Shown: piece after piece, positions 1 through 8,750 of the stretch | Numbering within the stretch: the stretch's first letter is position 1 | Layout of the letters: each line of letters begins with the position of its first letter | DNA from: Candidatus Zixiibacteriota bacterium | GTDB lineage: Bacteria > Zixibacteria > MSB-5A5 > UBA10806 | Direction of reading: 5' to 3' | DNA: 33,186 nucleotides | NCBI GenBank assembly: GCA_020344055.1 | Contig: CP070813.1 | Coordinates: forward strand, 1,506,668-1,539,853 | The notes under the pieces: model-generated | The model's database searches: none | What the model was told of the DNA's origin: nothing | Seen by the model: only the letters and a program-made list of their open reading frames with translations | Program-made: the position numbers and the translations under genes

Positions 1-1034
1 ACCACCTCCACCTTTCCGGGAGGTATATTTTCCTCTTTGGCGTAACCGTCGGAATCGAGCTTTCCCTTGCGTATATCCCCGTTGGGAAGAAAAATCTTAT
101 AGCCGGCGTTTTTGACCGGCTTGTCTTCTTCATCCTTGAGTTTCAATTCTATCTCATCATGGTACCGCAAAAAATCCGATCTTGCCGAGCATTCCTCTGC
201 AGCCGCCACAAAATAATACTCGGGCGACGAGTAACCCCCGCGCTTCTTTTTGGCGTCCTGGGAGGCAATATGCTCATCGTTAACCTTAAATTCCCATTCC
301 GCCTCGATCTTGTCGTTGTCAACTTTCGTCTTGATAACATCCACCAGCCTATCGGCGGAGTTGGAATCTTTCTCAAACACGCTCACCGTGGCCTGTGTGC
401 CCGATTCAATACCGAATGTTGTAGCTCTAACATTGACCTTGCCGCCAACCTTTACCTTTGAAGACGATACCTTGGGTTTGGCGACTCCTTTGAGCTGGAT
501 CTCGTAATTGCCCTGGGGCACACCGGTTTTTCTCAGTTTACCGCCCAGGGTACCTTTGATATTTTTATTATCAGGCCTTTTCAGATCGTATTTGACCCCT
601 TTTATAGGATTGCCCTTCTTATCGGTAAATTTAACGTCCAGGAAATGCTCTTCATCGCTGTCCGGATCGCCTCCCGCCAGCGCCGCAGATGCCGCCGCGC
701 CGGCAGGACCGGCCCCGCCGCCGCCTCCACTGGCGCTTTCCCCGATCAGCACCGTGGGGCAGCCCATTACAACCGAATCCGGGGGGCCACTGCAGGTTGT
801 CATATCTCCCATTCGCAGAGCCATCTGACCGCAGATCAATACAGTCGGACTGCCCAAAGTCGCGGGCCCGCCCACATGCGGGGGAGGAGGTACACCGGGA
901 TTGACCAGCGGACAGGTATGCATATCGCCCTGCCTGGCGGCGGGCTTTCCGCCGATCAGTACCGTCGGGGCGCCGGCAACTATGGCTCCCCCATGTGATG
1001 TGGTGTCGCCTAACCTGGCCGCAGGTTTACCCAT
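1..1034 (-). CDS. PAAR-domain spike-tip protein with C-terminal Ig-like extension (partial)
   Basis: The N-terminus opens with the classic PAAR pattern: MGKPAARLGDTTSHGG, then GAPTVLIGGKPAARQGD and a later PTVLICGQMALRMGD block with paired cysteines. PAAR proteins cap the spike of type VI secretion systems and related contractile injection machines and often carry effector or adaptor extensions. A Gly/Ala-rich linker after about residue 105 leads to beta-rich modules (GNPIKGVKYDL and a later region with LPNGDIRKGKLDSDGYA), a style common in PAAR-linked proteins. The start is ATG after an AAGAAGGG ribosome site. The 3' end lies beyond the window, so the full length and any effector domain are unknown. 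The gene diverges from the small exported protein at 1206. No tube, sheath or VgrG gene is seen here. Confidence 0.9.
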   Translation of the reverse strand, partial: MGKPAARLGDTTSHGGAIVAGAPTVLIGGKPAARQGDMHTCPLVNPGVPPPPHVGGPATLGSPTVLICGQMALRMGDMTTCSGPPDSVVMGCPTVLIGESASGGGGGAGPAGAAASAALAGGDPDSDEEHFLDVKFTDKKGNPIKGVKYDLKRPDNKNIKGTLGGKLRKTGVPQGNYEIQLKGVAKPKVSSSKVKVGGKVNVRATTFGIESGTQATVSVFEKDSNSADRLVDVIKTKVDNDKIEAEWEFKVNDEHIASQDAKKKRGGYSSPEYYFVAAAEECSARSDFLRYHDEIELKLKDEEDKPVKNAGYKIFLPNGDIRKGKLDSDGYAKEENIPPGKVEV

Positions 1035-1149
1035 TTAAACCCTTCTTTCATAAAAAGAATTTATCGCAATATGTAGAATTGCCTCGATTTTTGTCAAGAA
1101 AATTACTCAAATATACCGACTTTCAACCTATCCCTATTTGTCTATTTAA

Positions 1150-1178
1150 TTGTTGATTTTTACCTGAAATCATAATAT
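1150..1178 (+). promoter_or_regulatory. Candidate promoter for the exported protein at 1206
   Basis: TTGTTG and TAATAT hexamers are separated by 17 nt in an A/T-rich divergent spacer, 27 nt upstream of the GTG start. The match to the sigma-70 consensus is only partial and the lineage's own consensus is not known. Confidence 0.3.
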
Positions 1179-1205
1179 ATCCTTTACCCGGTTAAAGGAG
1201 CCAAT

Positions 1206-1721
1206 GTGAAGCATTCACTAAAACCTTTCATTCCGGCGTTATTATCCTGTTGTATTTTCATTTTCTTTCCGCCAATGCTCCACGCCGGAAAAGTATATAT
1301 ACCAAAAGGTACGGAAATTCAGGCAAAATACAAGCTGACCCTTTCAACGGAATTAAAAAATAAACCGGCCGAAAGCGAGGTTTTCGAGATCGCGTCGAAC
1401 CAGAAGATCTCCGGCATCAACGTGATCCGGCAGGGGGACGCTGTATACTGCGAAATCGTAAAATTCAAAAAGCCGGGATTGTTGGGCGGCGGGGGCGCCA
1501 TAGAGGTCAGGATCGACTCGATTCAAACCGCCCTGAGAAAAAATATCAGGGTCGAGAGCGAAACGTTAACGGCAAAGGGAAAGAGCAAAAGGCTGAAGGC
1601 CATTCTCATGCTCCCGTTACTGGGTTACGGTCTCCTCGTTAAGGGCGAACCGGCCGAGCTGGGCAAGCAAAACGACACCGTAATCCTGAAAACATCAGAA
1701 TTAGAGCAGATAACTTTTTAG
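1206..1721 (+). CDS. Small exported protein of unknown function
   Basis: This is a 171-aa protein with a clear signal peptide (MKHSLKPFIPALLSCC... ending near LHAG, about residue 27). The start is GTG, 5 nt after AAAGGAG; an overlapping ATG two bases upstream runs straight into TGA and cannot be the start. The mature part begins VYIPKGTEIQAKYKLTLSTE. It has a central glycine run (GLLGGGGAIEVRIDSIQTA) and ends in PLLGYGLLVKGEPAELGKQ. This resembles a recurring bacterial periplasmic beta-domain pattern (a PxGT opening, a G-rich centre and a KG-x-PA near the end), but I cannot assign a named family. It lies between the PAAR gene and the GTPase-like gene, so a role near that envelope machinery is possible but unproven. 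Confidence 0.8.
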   Translation: MKHSLKPFIPALLSCCIFIFFPPMLHAGKVYIPKGTEIQAKYKLTLSTELKNKPAESEVFEIASNQKISGINVIRQGDAVYCEIVKFKKPGLLGGGGAIEVRIDSIQTALRKNIRVESETLTAKGKSKRLKAILMLPLLGYGLLVKGEPAELGKQNDTVILKTSELEQITF

Positions 1722-1771
1722 AAAATATTAAATATAAAAATCGAGGGGCCGTGGTTTTATTTTTGTATAAA

Positions 1772-3838
1772 TTAAAGCTCGCTCCTCAATGAGGAATCGA
1801 ACTCGTTAAGATCGAAACGAAACCTGACATTAAGGTTCGGGTTTTTAAAACACAGCTTCTTATTATTCCAGGAAAGTATCTCGAAACCGGCCGGGATTAT
1901 ACAGTTATCGGTGGCGACGGTGGCATTTACCTGGTGCAATTTAACCTCGATATCCTCTTTGGCGGGAATCCTTATTCTCTCCCTGGAAGAGGCGTCGATG
2001 GCTCCCTCCGGAAAACCGGGCTGCGACCCGAACGTAATATAATAACCGTTAACCGCGGGATCGGCGCCCGAAACCGTGAAGTATATGTAGCTGCCTTTTC
2101 TCTCCAGCTCCGCGACCAGGTTCAGATAATTATCGACTTTCTCAGCGTATCTGTTCACTCCCGGAACCTCCGCGAATTCCTCCAGCTTACCCTTGAATTC
2201 CGAAAGCTTGCCCGGGAATTGACGGCTGTCGGCGACATCCAACAGATACGCATAATTCCTATCGCTCAGATTCTGGTTGAAATCCTGTTTTAGAACGTCA
2301 TATTCGCCTATCAATTTCGCGACTTTCTCATGGTCTTCAACCGACGGCGTATTCCCGAGGGCTTCTCTCCACGAGCTTATGTCGCTGGTCATCCAGGCCG
2401 TGCTGTAGCCCTGGGTTTTCACCGATCTTTCCAGGTCTTCGGCCAGCGTAAGAATACTGCCCAGGGATGCCAGCGCCTTTTTATACGACTCCGTATCCGA
2501 TCCCGGATCATTGGTAATGGAGAACAAAACCGTGGTCGAGTCTTTCATCAAATCGAACTGCTGAAATTGCGTTCTTATCCAGTCGTCACCGGATATGCCG
2601 GCGAAAACGTTGTACTTCTCATTGGATAAACGCCTGAAATCGCCGAAAAACATTTTCACAAATATATTGTTGGAGTAGTTATTGAACGCAGAGGCCAGCT
2701 GGCTGTAATCCTCCAGCCTGTCCAATTTCAGAACGGAAATCTTTTCTACCAATGAACTTATTTTCATCTTGTTATAGATATTAAAGAAGGAGACGGTCAT
2801 GGTAATCAGCAACGAGATAAAAACAACCCATTTCATAATTCCGCCGAATACGTTCGCCCTTCTGCAGGCCCTGATCCTCTTCAGGGCCCATTCGATCGGC
2901 TGGCTTACTCCCAGGGGCCTGAAGTCCTTGGGCGGGGCCTTACCGGTTCCCCCGGCGCCCTCACCGAGATCCGAGGGCAAATTGCCGATGGAGGATACGA
3001 AAAAGACCTGATAGTCCAGCGTATTTTTTACCAGCGGATTGAAGAACGACTGGAATCGTATCAATAACGCCTTGAGAGTGTTGGCCCATTCCGGATAATC
3101 CGATAAGTATCGTTGTTTTACGGCTCCGCTTAAAAAATCATTGAAACGATAGGCCTTTATATAACCAGATCCGTTCCCTATCAAGGTTGATTGTAGTCCG
3201 GACTTAAAACCGGTCAGTTCATCGGCTTTGGTTACGACAAGTCCTACGGGTATATTTAATCTCTTTTTCGAACCCGAGAGCTGTTCGATCAACCGAGTGA
3301 AAGACGCCAATCTTCGTGTGAGTTCACCTTCATTATTTATTCCGGCCGGATCTATAAAGAAAAGCACGCAATCGCAGATCTCGAAGAAATCGGCCAGGCT
3401 CTGCGGTATCCCGCCCGATGAATCTATGTACATGTTTTTGCCGGAATAATCCATCATCTCGAGGGAAACATTCATGGTTTTACCGAGCTGGGCGGAGAAA
3501 CTCAGTTTTTTGTCATCCGAGGTCGGTTCCGGGAATCTTCTGGAACTGATTTTTTCTCCCGTAATCTGATCGTCGCCGGTCCCCTTCATGAGATTGAAGT
3601 TTTCCTCGAGGTAAACCTGGGTCTCCCCCATGGCCAGAAGCTGCAGTTCGGGGGAGTCCTTGGAAAAGGCGTATACCGAGGTCAAAAACACCGTCTTGCC
3701 GGTATCCTTATGGCCGAATATACCTATGCGGTAAATCGAGCGATCGATCTGCTCGGCAGGCTCGCCGGGCGCGCCGGGGCGCTTGATTTTCCCTTTAAGC
3801 TTTGCAGCTTTTTTAAAGTATCGCAGGAATCCCAACAT
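1772..3838 (-). CDS. P-loop GTPase-like inner-membrane protein, TssM/IcmF-like layout
   Basis: This is a 688-aa protein. A cytoplasmic G-domain comes first: Walker A GHKDTGKT at 42-49, a DxxG-type DYSG at 130-133, a TKAD base-recognition motif at 203-206 and a VSS motif near 281. One transmembrane helix follows at about 336-354 (KWVVFISLLITMTVSFF), then about 330 residues of predicted periplasmic, largely helical sequence with a beta-rich end. G-domain, TM helix and long periplasmic tail is the general plan of TssM/IcmF, the energised membrane-complex subunit of type VI secretion, but the protein is much shorter than TssM and the sequence is divergent. The nearby PAAR gene supports a secretion role. 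An alternative is an unrelated GTPase-like membrane protein. Confidence 0.72.
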   Translation of the reverse strand: MLGFLRYFKKAAKLKGKIKRPGAPGEPAEQIDRSIYRIGIFGHKDTGKTVFLTSVYAFSKDSPELQLLAMGETQVYLEENFNLMKGTGDDQITGEKISSRRFPEPTSDDKKLSFSAQLGKTMNVSLEMMDYSGKNMYIDSSGGIPQSLADFFEICDCVLFFIDPAGINNEGELTRRLASFTRLIEQLSGSKKRLNIPVGLVVTKADELTGFKSGLQSTLIGNGSGYIKAYRFNDFLSGAVKQRYLSDYPEWANTLKALLIRFQSFFNPLVKNTLDYQVFFVSSIGNLPSDLGEGAGGTGKAPPKDFRPLGVSQPIEWALKRIRACRRANVFGGIMKWVVFISLLITMTVSFFNIYNKMKISSLVEKISVLKLDRLEDYSQLASAFNNYSNNIFVKMFFGDFRRLSNEKYNVFAGISGDDWIRTQFQQFDLMKDSTTVLFSITNDPGSDTESYKKALASLGSILTLAEDLERSVKTQGYSTAWMTSDISSWREALGNTPSVEDHEKVAKLIGEYDVLKQDFNQNLSDRNYAYLLDVADSRQFPGKLSEFKGKLEEFAEVPGVNRYAEKVDNYLNLVAELERKGSYIYFTVSGADPAVNGYYITFGSQPGFPEGAIDASSRERIRIPAKEDIEVKLHQVNATVATDNCIIPAGFEILSWNNKKLCFKNPNLNVRFRFDLNEFDSSLRSEL

Positions 3839-3869
3839 CTTTCAGTCCAAACATGATTCTAATTATTAT

Positions 3870-5054
3870 CTAATAACATGGAGACCAATCTGCTTCGCCA
3901 TCGCCCGCCGAAATATCGGGAATGGGCTGCGGATTAGTACCGTCAATATTTATGGTATAGATTCCCCAATCCCCTGATCTCATGGACTGGAAAACTATCC
4001 GTGAGCCGTCAGGAGACCACCGGGGATAAAAATCATCCGAGGCATGATTTGTAATATTGTGTTGAAAGGAACCATCGGTGTTCATAAGGTATATTTCGTA
4101 ATTTCCGTCACGAGTGGACATAAACGCGATTACCAGACCGTTAGGCGACCATGAGGGAAACCAATCGATACCGGGATTGCTCGTAAGTCTGGTTTGATCT
4201 GAACCATCGGCATCCATTTTATAAATCTCCCAATCCGCATCGCGGATACTAACAAATACAAGCTGTTCACCGGTGGGCGACCAGGAACACATTAAATCGT
4301 CAAAGGGATTGTTTGTAAGATTATATTGTTCGGAGCCATCGGGATTCATTATATAAATTTCCAGGTTACCCGTTCGGTAGGTTGTAAAGGAGATTTTATT
4401 GCCTAAAGGTGACCACGCCGGAAAAAGGTCCTCGTCTGCATTGTTAGATATATTTATTTTATTCGTACCGTCGCTGCCAATAACGAATATTTCACCACTA
4501 CCGGCTATTTCCGAACTGAATACGATTCTCTGGCAATCCGGCGACCAGGAAGGAAAATCATCAGACTCATCTCCTGTCTGCAGGTTTCTTTGATGAGAAC
4601 CGTCAGAGAACATGGTAAAAATGTCATTTGTGCCGTCACGATCCGAAGCGAACGCGATCATCCCGCCCGAAGGCCAGGATACGGTGAAATTCCATACCGG
4701 GCCCTCCGTGACATTACCGCTATTGTCCGTTGCAACGATCTTCCAGTAATAGGTCCTGTTGTAAAATAAACCGGTGACCTCATAAGAGGTGGTTTCGATC
4801 AGGGAATCGTAAATGGCCGGGACCGCGGCGGTGTCAAAATAAATATCGTATATCAGGGGATCGCCGTTGGGATCGACGCAGGTCCAGGAAAGCTCAATAT
4901 CCAGTGTATCCGGAGGTATAGCATCACCGTCGGCGGGGGAAGGGTTTGAGGGCACATCGGGTGCGGTTTGATTTATGCTCAATTTTGAGCACGTCGTTAA
5001 CGCAAAAAATGCCAAAATAGTAACGATCATCAAATATTTAGCCGGAGCTTTCAT
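3870..5054 (-). CDS. PD40/TolB-like beta-propeller lipoprotein with FN3-like domain (paralog 1)
   Basis: This is a 394-aa protein with a lipoprotein signal peptide and lipobox LTTC (Cys about 22). After a short linker comes a fibronectin-III-like domain (PADGDAIPPDTLDIELSW ... YYWKIVATD, about 35-125). Six PD40-type blades follow, each marked by a WSPxG-x-[KQR]-I-x-F motif and an EIYxMNxDGS-like segment, with a final WSPCY that would close the propeller. Such propellers bind proteins or peptidoglycan-associated partners in the periplasm, as in TolB, but no catalytic residues are evident. The AAGGAAGG ribosome site is shared with paralog 2. It is the last of three tandem paralogs read on the minus strand. 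Confidence 0.85.
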   Translation of the reverse strand: MKAPAKYLMIVTILAFFALTTCSKLSINQTAPDVPSNPSPADGDAIPPDTLDIELSWTCVDPNGDPLIYDIYFDTAAVPAIYDSLIETTSYEVTGLFYNRTYYWKIVATDNSGNVTEGPVWNFTVSWPSGGMIAFASDRDGTNDIFTMFSDGSHQRNLQTGDESDDFPSWSPDCQRIVFSSEIAGSGEIFVIGSDGTNKINISNNADEDLFPAWSPLGNKISFTTYRTGNLEIYIMNPDGSEQYNLTNNPFDDLMCSWSPTGEQLVFVSIRDADWEIYKMDADGSDQTRLTSNPGIDWFPSWSPNGLVIAFMSTRDGNYEIYLMNTDGSFQHNITNHASDDFYPRWSPDGSRIVFQSMRSGDWGIYTINIDGTNPQPIPDISAGDGEADWSPCY

Positions 5055-5124
5055 GTTGATCCTTCCTTAGAATCCTTCCCTACTCTTATCAGTAACAAAG
5101 TTTTTTCCGCTCAGTTTCTTCCCC
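5055..5124. repeat. Duplicated 70-nt spacer, copy 1
   Basis: This spacer between paralogs 1 and 2 has the same length as the spacer between paralogs 2 and 3 and differs at only four positions (66/70). It includes the ribosome site, so gene plus spacer was duplicated as one unit. Confidence 0.9.
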
Positions 5125-6621
5125 CTAATAAATCGGCGACCATGAAGGGTATTGATCATCACCCAAATCGTTAGAAAAATTTTGGGGATCGCTTGGATTA
5201 TCCGGATCTATGATCCAGAGCTCCCAATCCCCGGTCCGATTAGATTGAAATATAATTCTTGATCCGTCAGGGGACCATGCTGGAAAATTATCATTGGCGG
5301 GATTATCGGTAATACGTCGAGGATTCGAGCCATTCGCGTTCATTGTATAGATTTCACGATCTCCGTCACGATCTGAGCAAAACGCGATCAACTGGCCATC
5401 GGGCGACCAGGCCGGATAGGCATCGTATGCAGTAGTGTCTGTAAGCCTTATCAGACTATCAGAATCAATAATATAAGTAACAATCTCCCAGTTGCCATAC
5501 TGAAGATTGTGATGAACAATCTGTTCTCCGTTTGGAGACCAATCAGCGCCATACTCATGGAAATCATTGGTAGTAATGGCAGTCTTACCTGACCCGTCAA
5601 CATTCATGGTCCAGAGATCGTAATCCACACCATTTCTTCGATTAGTGGAATAGGCTATTTTGTCGCCTGAAGGCGACCAGGCGGGGTGAACGTCTTCATC
5701 TGCTGGACGCTGTGATATATTAGTCTGCGCGGTGCCGTCATAATTCATAGTATATATCTCACGGGGTCCATGCCGGTAGGTATGAAAAACGATTTTGGAA
5801 CCGTCGGGCGACCATTTGGCAAGATAATCTCTCTCCAAACTATCGGTTATATTTTGTGAAGTAGTACCGTCGGCATACATTGTGTATATATCATGATCAC
5901 CACCACGATTAGAACTAAACGCGATCATTCCCCCCTGGGGCCATATGGTAAATACCGCATCTGACGTATCGCTTACCGCGTTCCCTCCCAAATCCGTACA
6001 GGATATCCGCACCAGACACTGCAAAGACGGCTCTGGGGGTATGGTCCAGGAGGTATCCTGGTTGCCGCCACCTATAGTATCTCCGATCGCCACCCAGCTG
6101 TCGCCACCATCGATAGAATATTCCAGCACAATATGGGTAATGCTGTCATCGTCCGAGGTTTGCCATGTGATGTCATAATCTGTGCCGATATACCAGAGCT
6201 CGCCTCCATTGGGAGCGATCAATGAACAGGACGGGGCTATCATGTCAGCGCCGAAGCTGAAACTCCAGACGGGACCTTCCGTGGCAAGCCCGGTAGTATC
6301 GGTAGCTACGATTTTCCAGTAATACGTTAAATTATAATGCAAACCAACCGGCGTATATGATGTCGTATCGACCGTGGCAACAAGAACCTCAGGAGTCGCG
6401 CTGGTATCCAGATAGATATCGTATGTCAATGGATCACCGTCGGGATCGGAGCAGGTCCATGAAAGCTCAATTGCCAGGCTGTCAAGCGTACCGCCATCAG
6501 CCGGGGATGGCGCCGAGGGCACCTCGGGCGGGTTTTGATTGACATTTAGTTTCGAGCAAGTTGCTAATGCAAAAAATGCCAAAATGGTAACAATCATCAA
6601 ATATTTAGCCGGAGCTCTCAT
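5125..6621 (-). CDS. PD40/TolB-like beta-propeller lipoprotein with FN3 and extra Ig-like domain (paralog 2)
   Basis: This 498-aa protein has a lipobox LATC and the same CSKL-x-[IV]-NQ stretch after the cysteine as its neighbours. An FN3-like domain (about 35-125) is followed by an additional beta-sandwich with APNGGELWYIGTDYDITW and LEYSIDGGDSW (about 130-225) that neither paralog has. Six PD40 blades then follow (WSPDGSKIVF, WSPSGDKIAY, WSPNGEQIVH, WSPDGQLIAF, WSPDGSRIIF, WSPIY). The first 21 residues are nearly identical to paralog 1. The likely location is the periplasmic face of a membrane. Function is unknown beyond a binding scaffold. Confidence 0.85.
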   Translation of the reverse strand: MRAPAKYLMIVTILAFFALATCSKLNVNQNPPEVPSAPSPADGGTLDSLAIELSWTCSDPDGDPLTYDIYLDTSATPEVLVATVDTTSYTPVGLHYNLTYYWKIVATDTTGLATEGPVWSFSFGADMIAPSCSLIAPNGGELWYIGTDYDITWQTSDDDSITHIVLEYSIDGGDSWVAIGDTIGGGNQDTSWTIPPEPSLQCLVRISCTDLGGNAVSDTSDAVFTIWPQGGMIAFSSNRGGDHDIYTMYADGTTSQNITDSLERDYLAKWSPDGSKIVFHTYRHGPREIYTMNYDGTAQTNISQRPADEDVHPAWSPSGDKIAYSTNRRNGVDYDLWTMNVDGSGKTAITTNDFHEYGADWSPNGEQIVHHNLQYGNWEIVTYIIDSDSLIRLTDTTAYDAYPAWSPDGQLIAFCSDRDGDREIYTMNANGSNPRRITDNPANDNFPAWSPDGSRIIFQSNRTGDWELWIIDPDNPSDPQNFSNDLGDDQYPSWSPIY

Positions 6622-6691
6622 GTTGACCCTTCCTTAGAATTCTTCCCTACTTTTATCTGTAACAAAGTTTTTTCCGCTCAGTTTCTTCCCC
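6622..6691. repeat. Duplicated 70-nt spacer, copy 2
   Basis: This is the second copy of the near-identical spacer, between paralogs 2 and 3, with four substitutions relative to copy 1. The conservation of non-coding sequence points to a recent duplication or gene conversion. Confidence 0.9.
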
Positions 6692-7600
6692 CTAATAAAT
6701 CGGCGACCAGGAGGGATGACTTTCATTGCTTAATGGCGAATTGGATATGTTTATGAGATTCGTTCCATCAACGTTCATAACGAAAATCTCGTCATTTCCG
6801 GTCCGATTGGAAGAGAATACGATCCTGGTTCCATCAGGAGACCATCTCGGGACTGTGTCGTTATGGTCGTCGTTGGAAATATTGGTTTGATTAGAACCGT
6901 CAGCGTACATAAGATATATATCGTTGTCTCCCGGGATGTCGGATCTGAATACGATCAGTAGACCGTTGGGCGACCAGCTGGGATAGATATCAACCGCGGC
7001 GTTTGTCGTAATACTAGTCTGATTCGAACCGTCGTCATCCATTAAATATATATTAAAATAACCAGTGCGATCGCTGCTAAAAACCAGACGATCTCCGGTC
7101 GGATTCCATGAGCAATAATAATCCTGCGCTCCATTATTCGTAAGATTATATTGCTGCGAACCGTCGGGATTCATAATATAAACCTCATAGTCGCCGGTTC
7201 GATCGCTCGAGAAGGCGATCTTATTGCCGTCCGGCGACCATGCGGGAAACCGATCGTTAAACCCGGCGTTATCTGAAATGTTCACCTGAGCAGTGCCATC
7301 ACTGTTCATTACATAAACATCGTAATTGCCCTCCCGAGTCGACCCAAAAGCGATTTGGGACCCATCCGGTGACCAGCAAGGATCAAGATCATAACCATCG
7401 GCGTTGGTAATATTTTGCTGGTGAGTTCCGTCGGCCCACATGGTGAATACGTCAACATTGCCGTCGCGATCCGAAGTAAATGCGATCATCCCTCCCTGAG
7501 GCACGTCCGCGCCCTGATTTACGCTCAGTTTCGAGCAAGTTGCCAGAATCAATAATGCAATAATCGCGATGCCCGTCTTGAATAAAAACGGAATTCTCAT
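6692..7600 (-). CDS. PD40/TolB-like beta-propeller lipoprotein without FN3 domain (paralog 3)
   Basis: This is the simplest of the three paralogs. Signal peptide and lipobox LATC lead directly into GGMIAFTSDRDG and six WSPDG-type blades ending in WSPIY. I chose the ATG that gives MRIPFLFKTG because AGGAAAGGA sits 2 nt before it; an in-frame ATG 27 nt upstream would add MKFSREERI ahead of the signal peptide and has a poorer context. The protein is then about 302 aa. It is the first gene of the tandem trio in transcription order and could represent the ancestral form, with domains gained later, or a deletion product. Confidence 0.82.
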   Translation of the reverse strand: MRIPFLFKTGIAIIALLILATCSKLSVNQGADVPQGGMIAFTSDRDGNVDVFTMWADGTHQQNITNADGYDLDPCWSPDGSQIAFGSTREGNYDVYVMNSDGTAQVNISDNAGFNDRFPAWSPDGNKIAFSSDRTGDYEVYIMNPDGSQQYNLTNNGAQDYYCSWNPTGDRLVFSSDRTGYFNIYLMDDDGSNQTSITTNAAVDIYPSWSPNGLLIVFRSDIPGDNDIYLMYADGSNQTNISNDDHNDTVPRWSPDGTRIVFSSNRTGNDEIFVMNVDGTNLINISNSPLSNESHPSWSPIY

Positions 7601-7676
7601 TATCCTTTCCTCTCGCGAAAATTTCATTTTCCTGGTTAGCGAATTAGCCGTTCGCCGCCGGCATCCTCACTACCAT

Positions 7677-8699
7677 CTAAAAGACATAAACCCCGGCCCC
7701 GATAGCGATAAAGCCCATGGAGTACTGGCCGAGCACGGAATATCCCCTGTATTCGGCGAACAAGAATAAGGTTTCCTGAACCAGGGCATCCACGCCGAAC
7801 TTCATCAAAAGCGCGAATGAGGTCTTGCTCCCCTTCTCGTCCAGCACATAGATAACGCCGTCGCCTTCATATTTCCCGTTCTCGATCTTGGTGCTGTTGA
7901 ACTCCAGCCCCAAACCGAAGTAACCGCGATATATCTCCTTATATTCCTTGTAAAGGCCGGGAATAACCGAGAAGCTCAGCGCGTTCAAAGAACCGAAATC
8001 CTGGCCCTCCCCGGGATCGAAATCGCCGAAGTTGGCCCCGTTTATATCGACATCTACAAAGGCGTACGGCAGGACGTTCCCTTTTAGAGTGAATATTATA
8101 TTATTCCCGCCTTTCCATTTGCCCTCTTCCTCGAATTTAGGTGCGATGATACTCAGGCCCAGGCTTATGGAAGCCCCGTAACGTCCATAAAAATTGTATG
8201 CCAACGGCTTCTTTACCGCCTTGCCGGAAAGAGTGAATCTCACGTTGAGCGTCTGGTCTTTTATGACCGTCACCGAAGAATCTTTATCCGCGTAGCCATC
8301 CTTCTGTAGCTTGATTTCATGAATCCCCCTGGGGATCTCCTTTTCCCAGTATCCGCTCCTGTCCGTGGTTCCCTGCAGTTCATTATCGACGTAAACCGTC
8401 ACCTGGGCGGGAGAGGCCAGGATCTTCAAAACACCCATCCGGTAATATTGCCTGACGGCATTCACCACCGAGCTTGCGAAACCCAGTCTCTGAAGGGAAT
8501 CGATATGCGCCTTGGTTACCTCAAACGCCAGGCCCGATTCCGCGATCTGATTGGCTATCTGCTGCGAATCCAGGCCGAACTCGGGCAATCTCAGTATACC
8601 CTCGAAAGTAATCGGCTCTCTTTGCTGAGAAAATCCGACATTGTAACCGGCAATTACCAACAAGAAAATCGCCACCAAAAAGCTAAGGTTTCGGTTCAT
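7677..8699 (-). CDS. PEGA-domain protein with C-terminal outer-membrane beta-barrel-like region
   Basis: This 340-aa protein has a signal peptide (1-24, ending near GFSQ). A helical segment at 45-85 (QQIANQIAESG, SLQRLGF) resembles a small helical interaction domain. A PEGA domain occupies about 88-157 (LKILASPAQVTVYVDNELQG ... IPRGIHEIKLQKDGY). From about 168 to the end, alternating hydrophobic strands rich in Gly and aromatics (YGRYGASISLGLS, GYFGLGLEFNS, GFIAIGAGVYVF) suggest an outer-membrane beta-barrel ending in aromatic residue F. PEGA domains are usually surface or periplasmic binding modules. It shares orientation with its neighbours on both sides and may be co-transcribed with the gene at 8751. 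Confidence 0.75.
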   Translation of the reverse strand: MNRNLSFLVAIFLLVIAGYNVGFSQQREPITFEGILRLPEFGLDSQQIANQIAESGLAFEVTKAHIDSLQRLGFASSVVNAVRQYYRMGVLKILASPAQVTVYVDNELQGTTDRSGYWEKEIPRGIHEIKLQKDGYADKDSSVTVIKDQTLNVRFTLSGKAVKKPLAYNFYGRYGASISLGLSIIAPKFEEEGKWKGGNNIIFTLKGNVLPYAFVDVDINGANFGDFDPGEGQDFGSLNALSFSVIPGLYKEYKEIYRGYFGLGLEFNSTKIENGKYEGDGVIYVLDEKGSKTSFALLMKFGVDALVQETLFLFAEYRGYSVLGQYSMGFIAIGAGVYVF

Positions 8700-8750
8700 C
8701 TTTTTCCCTCCCGGGCAAATGTATTTCCATACTTTAAAAATGATATCATT

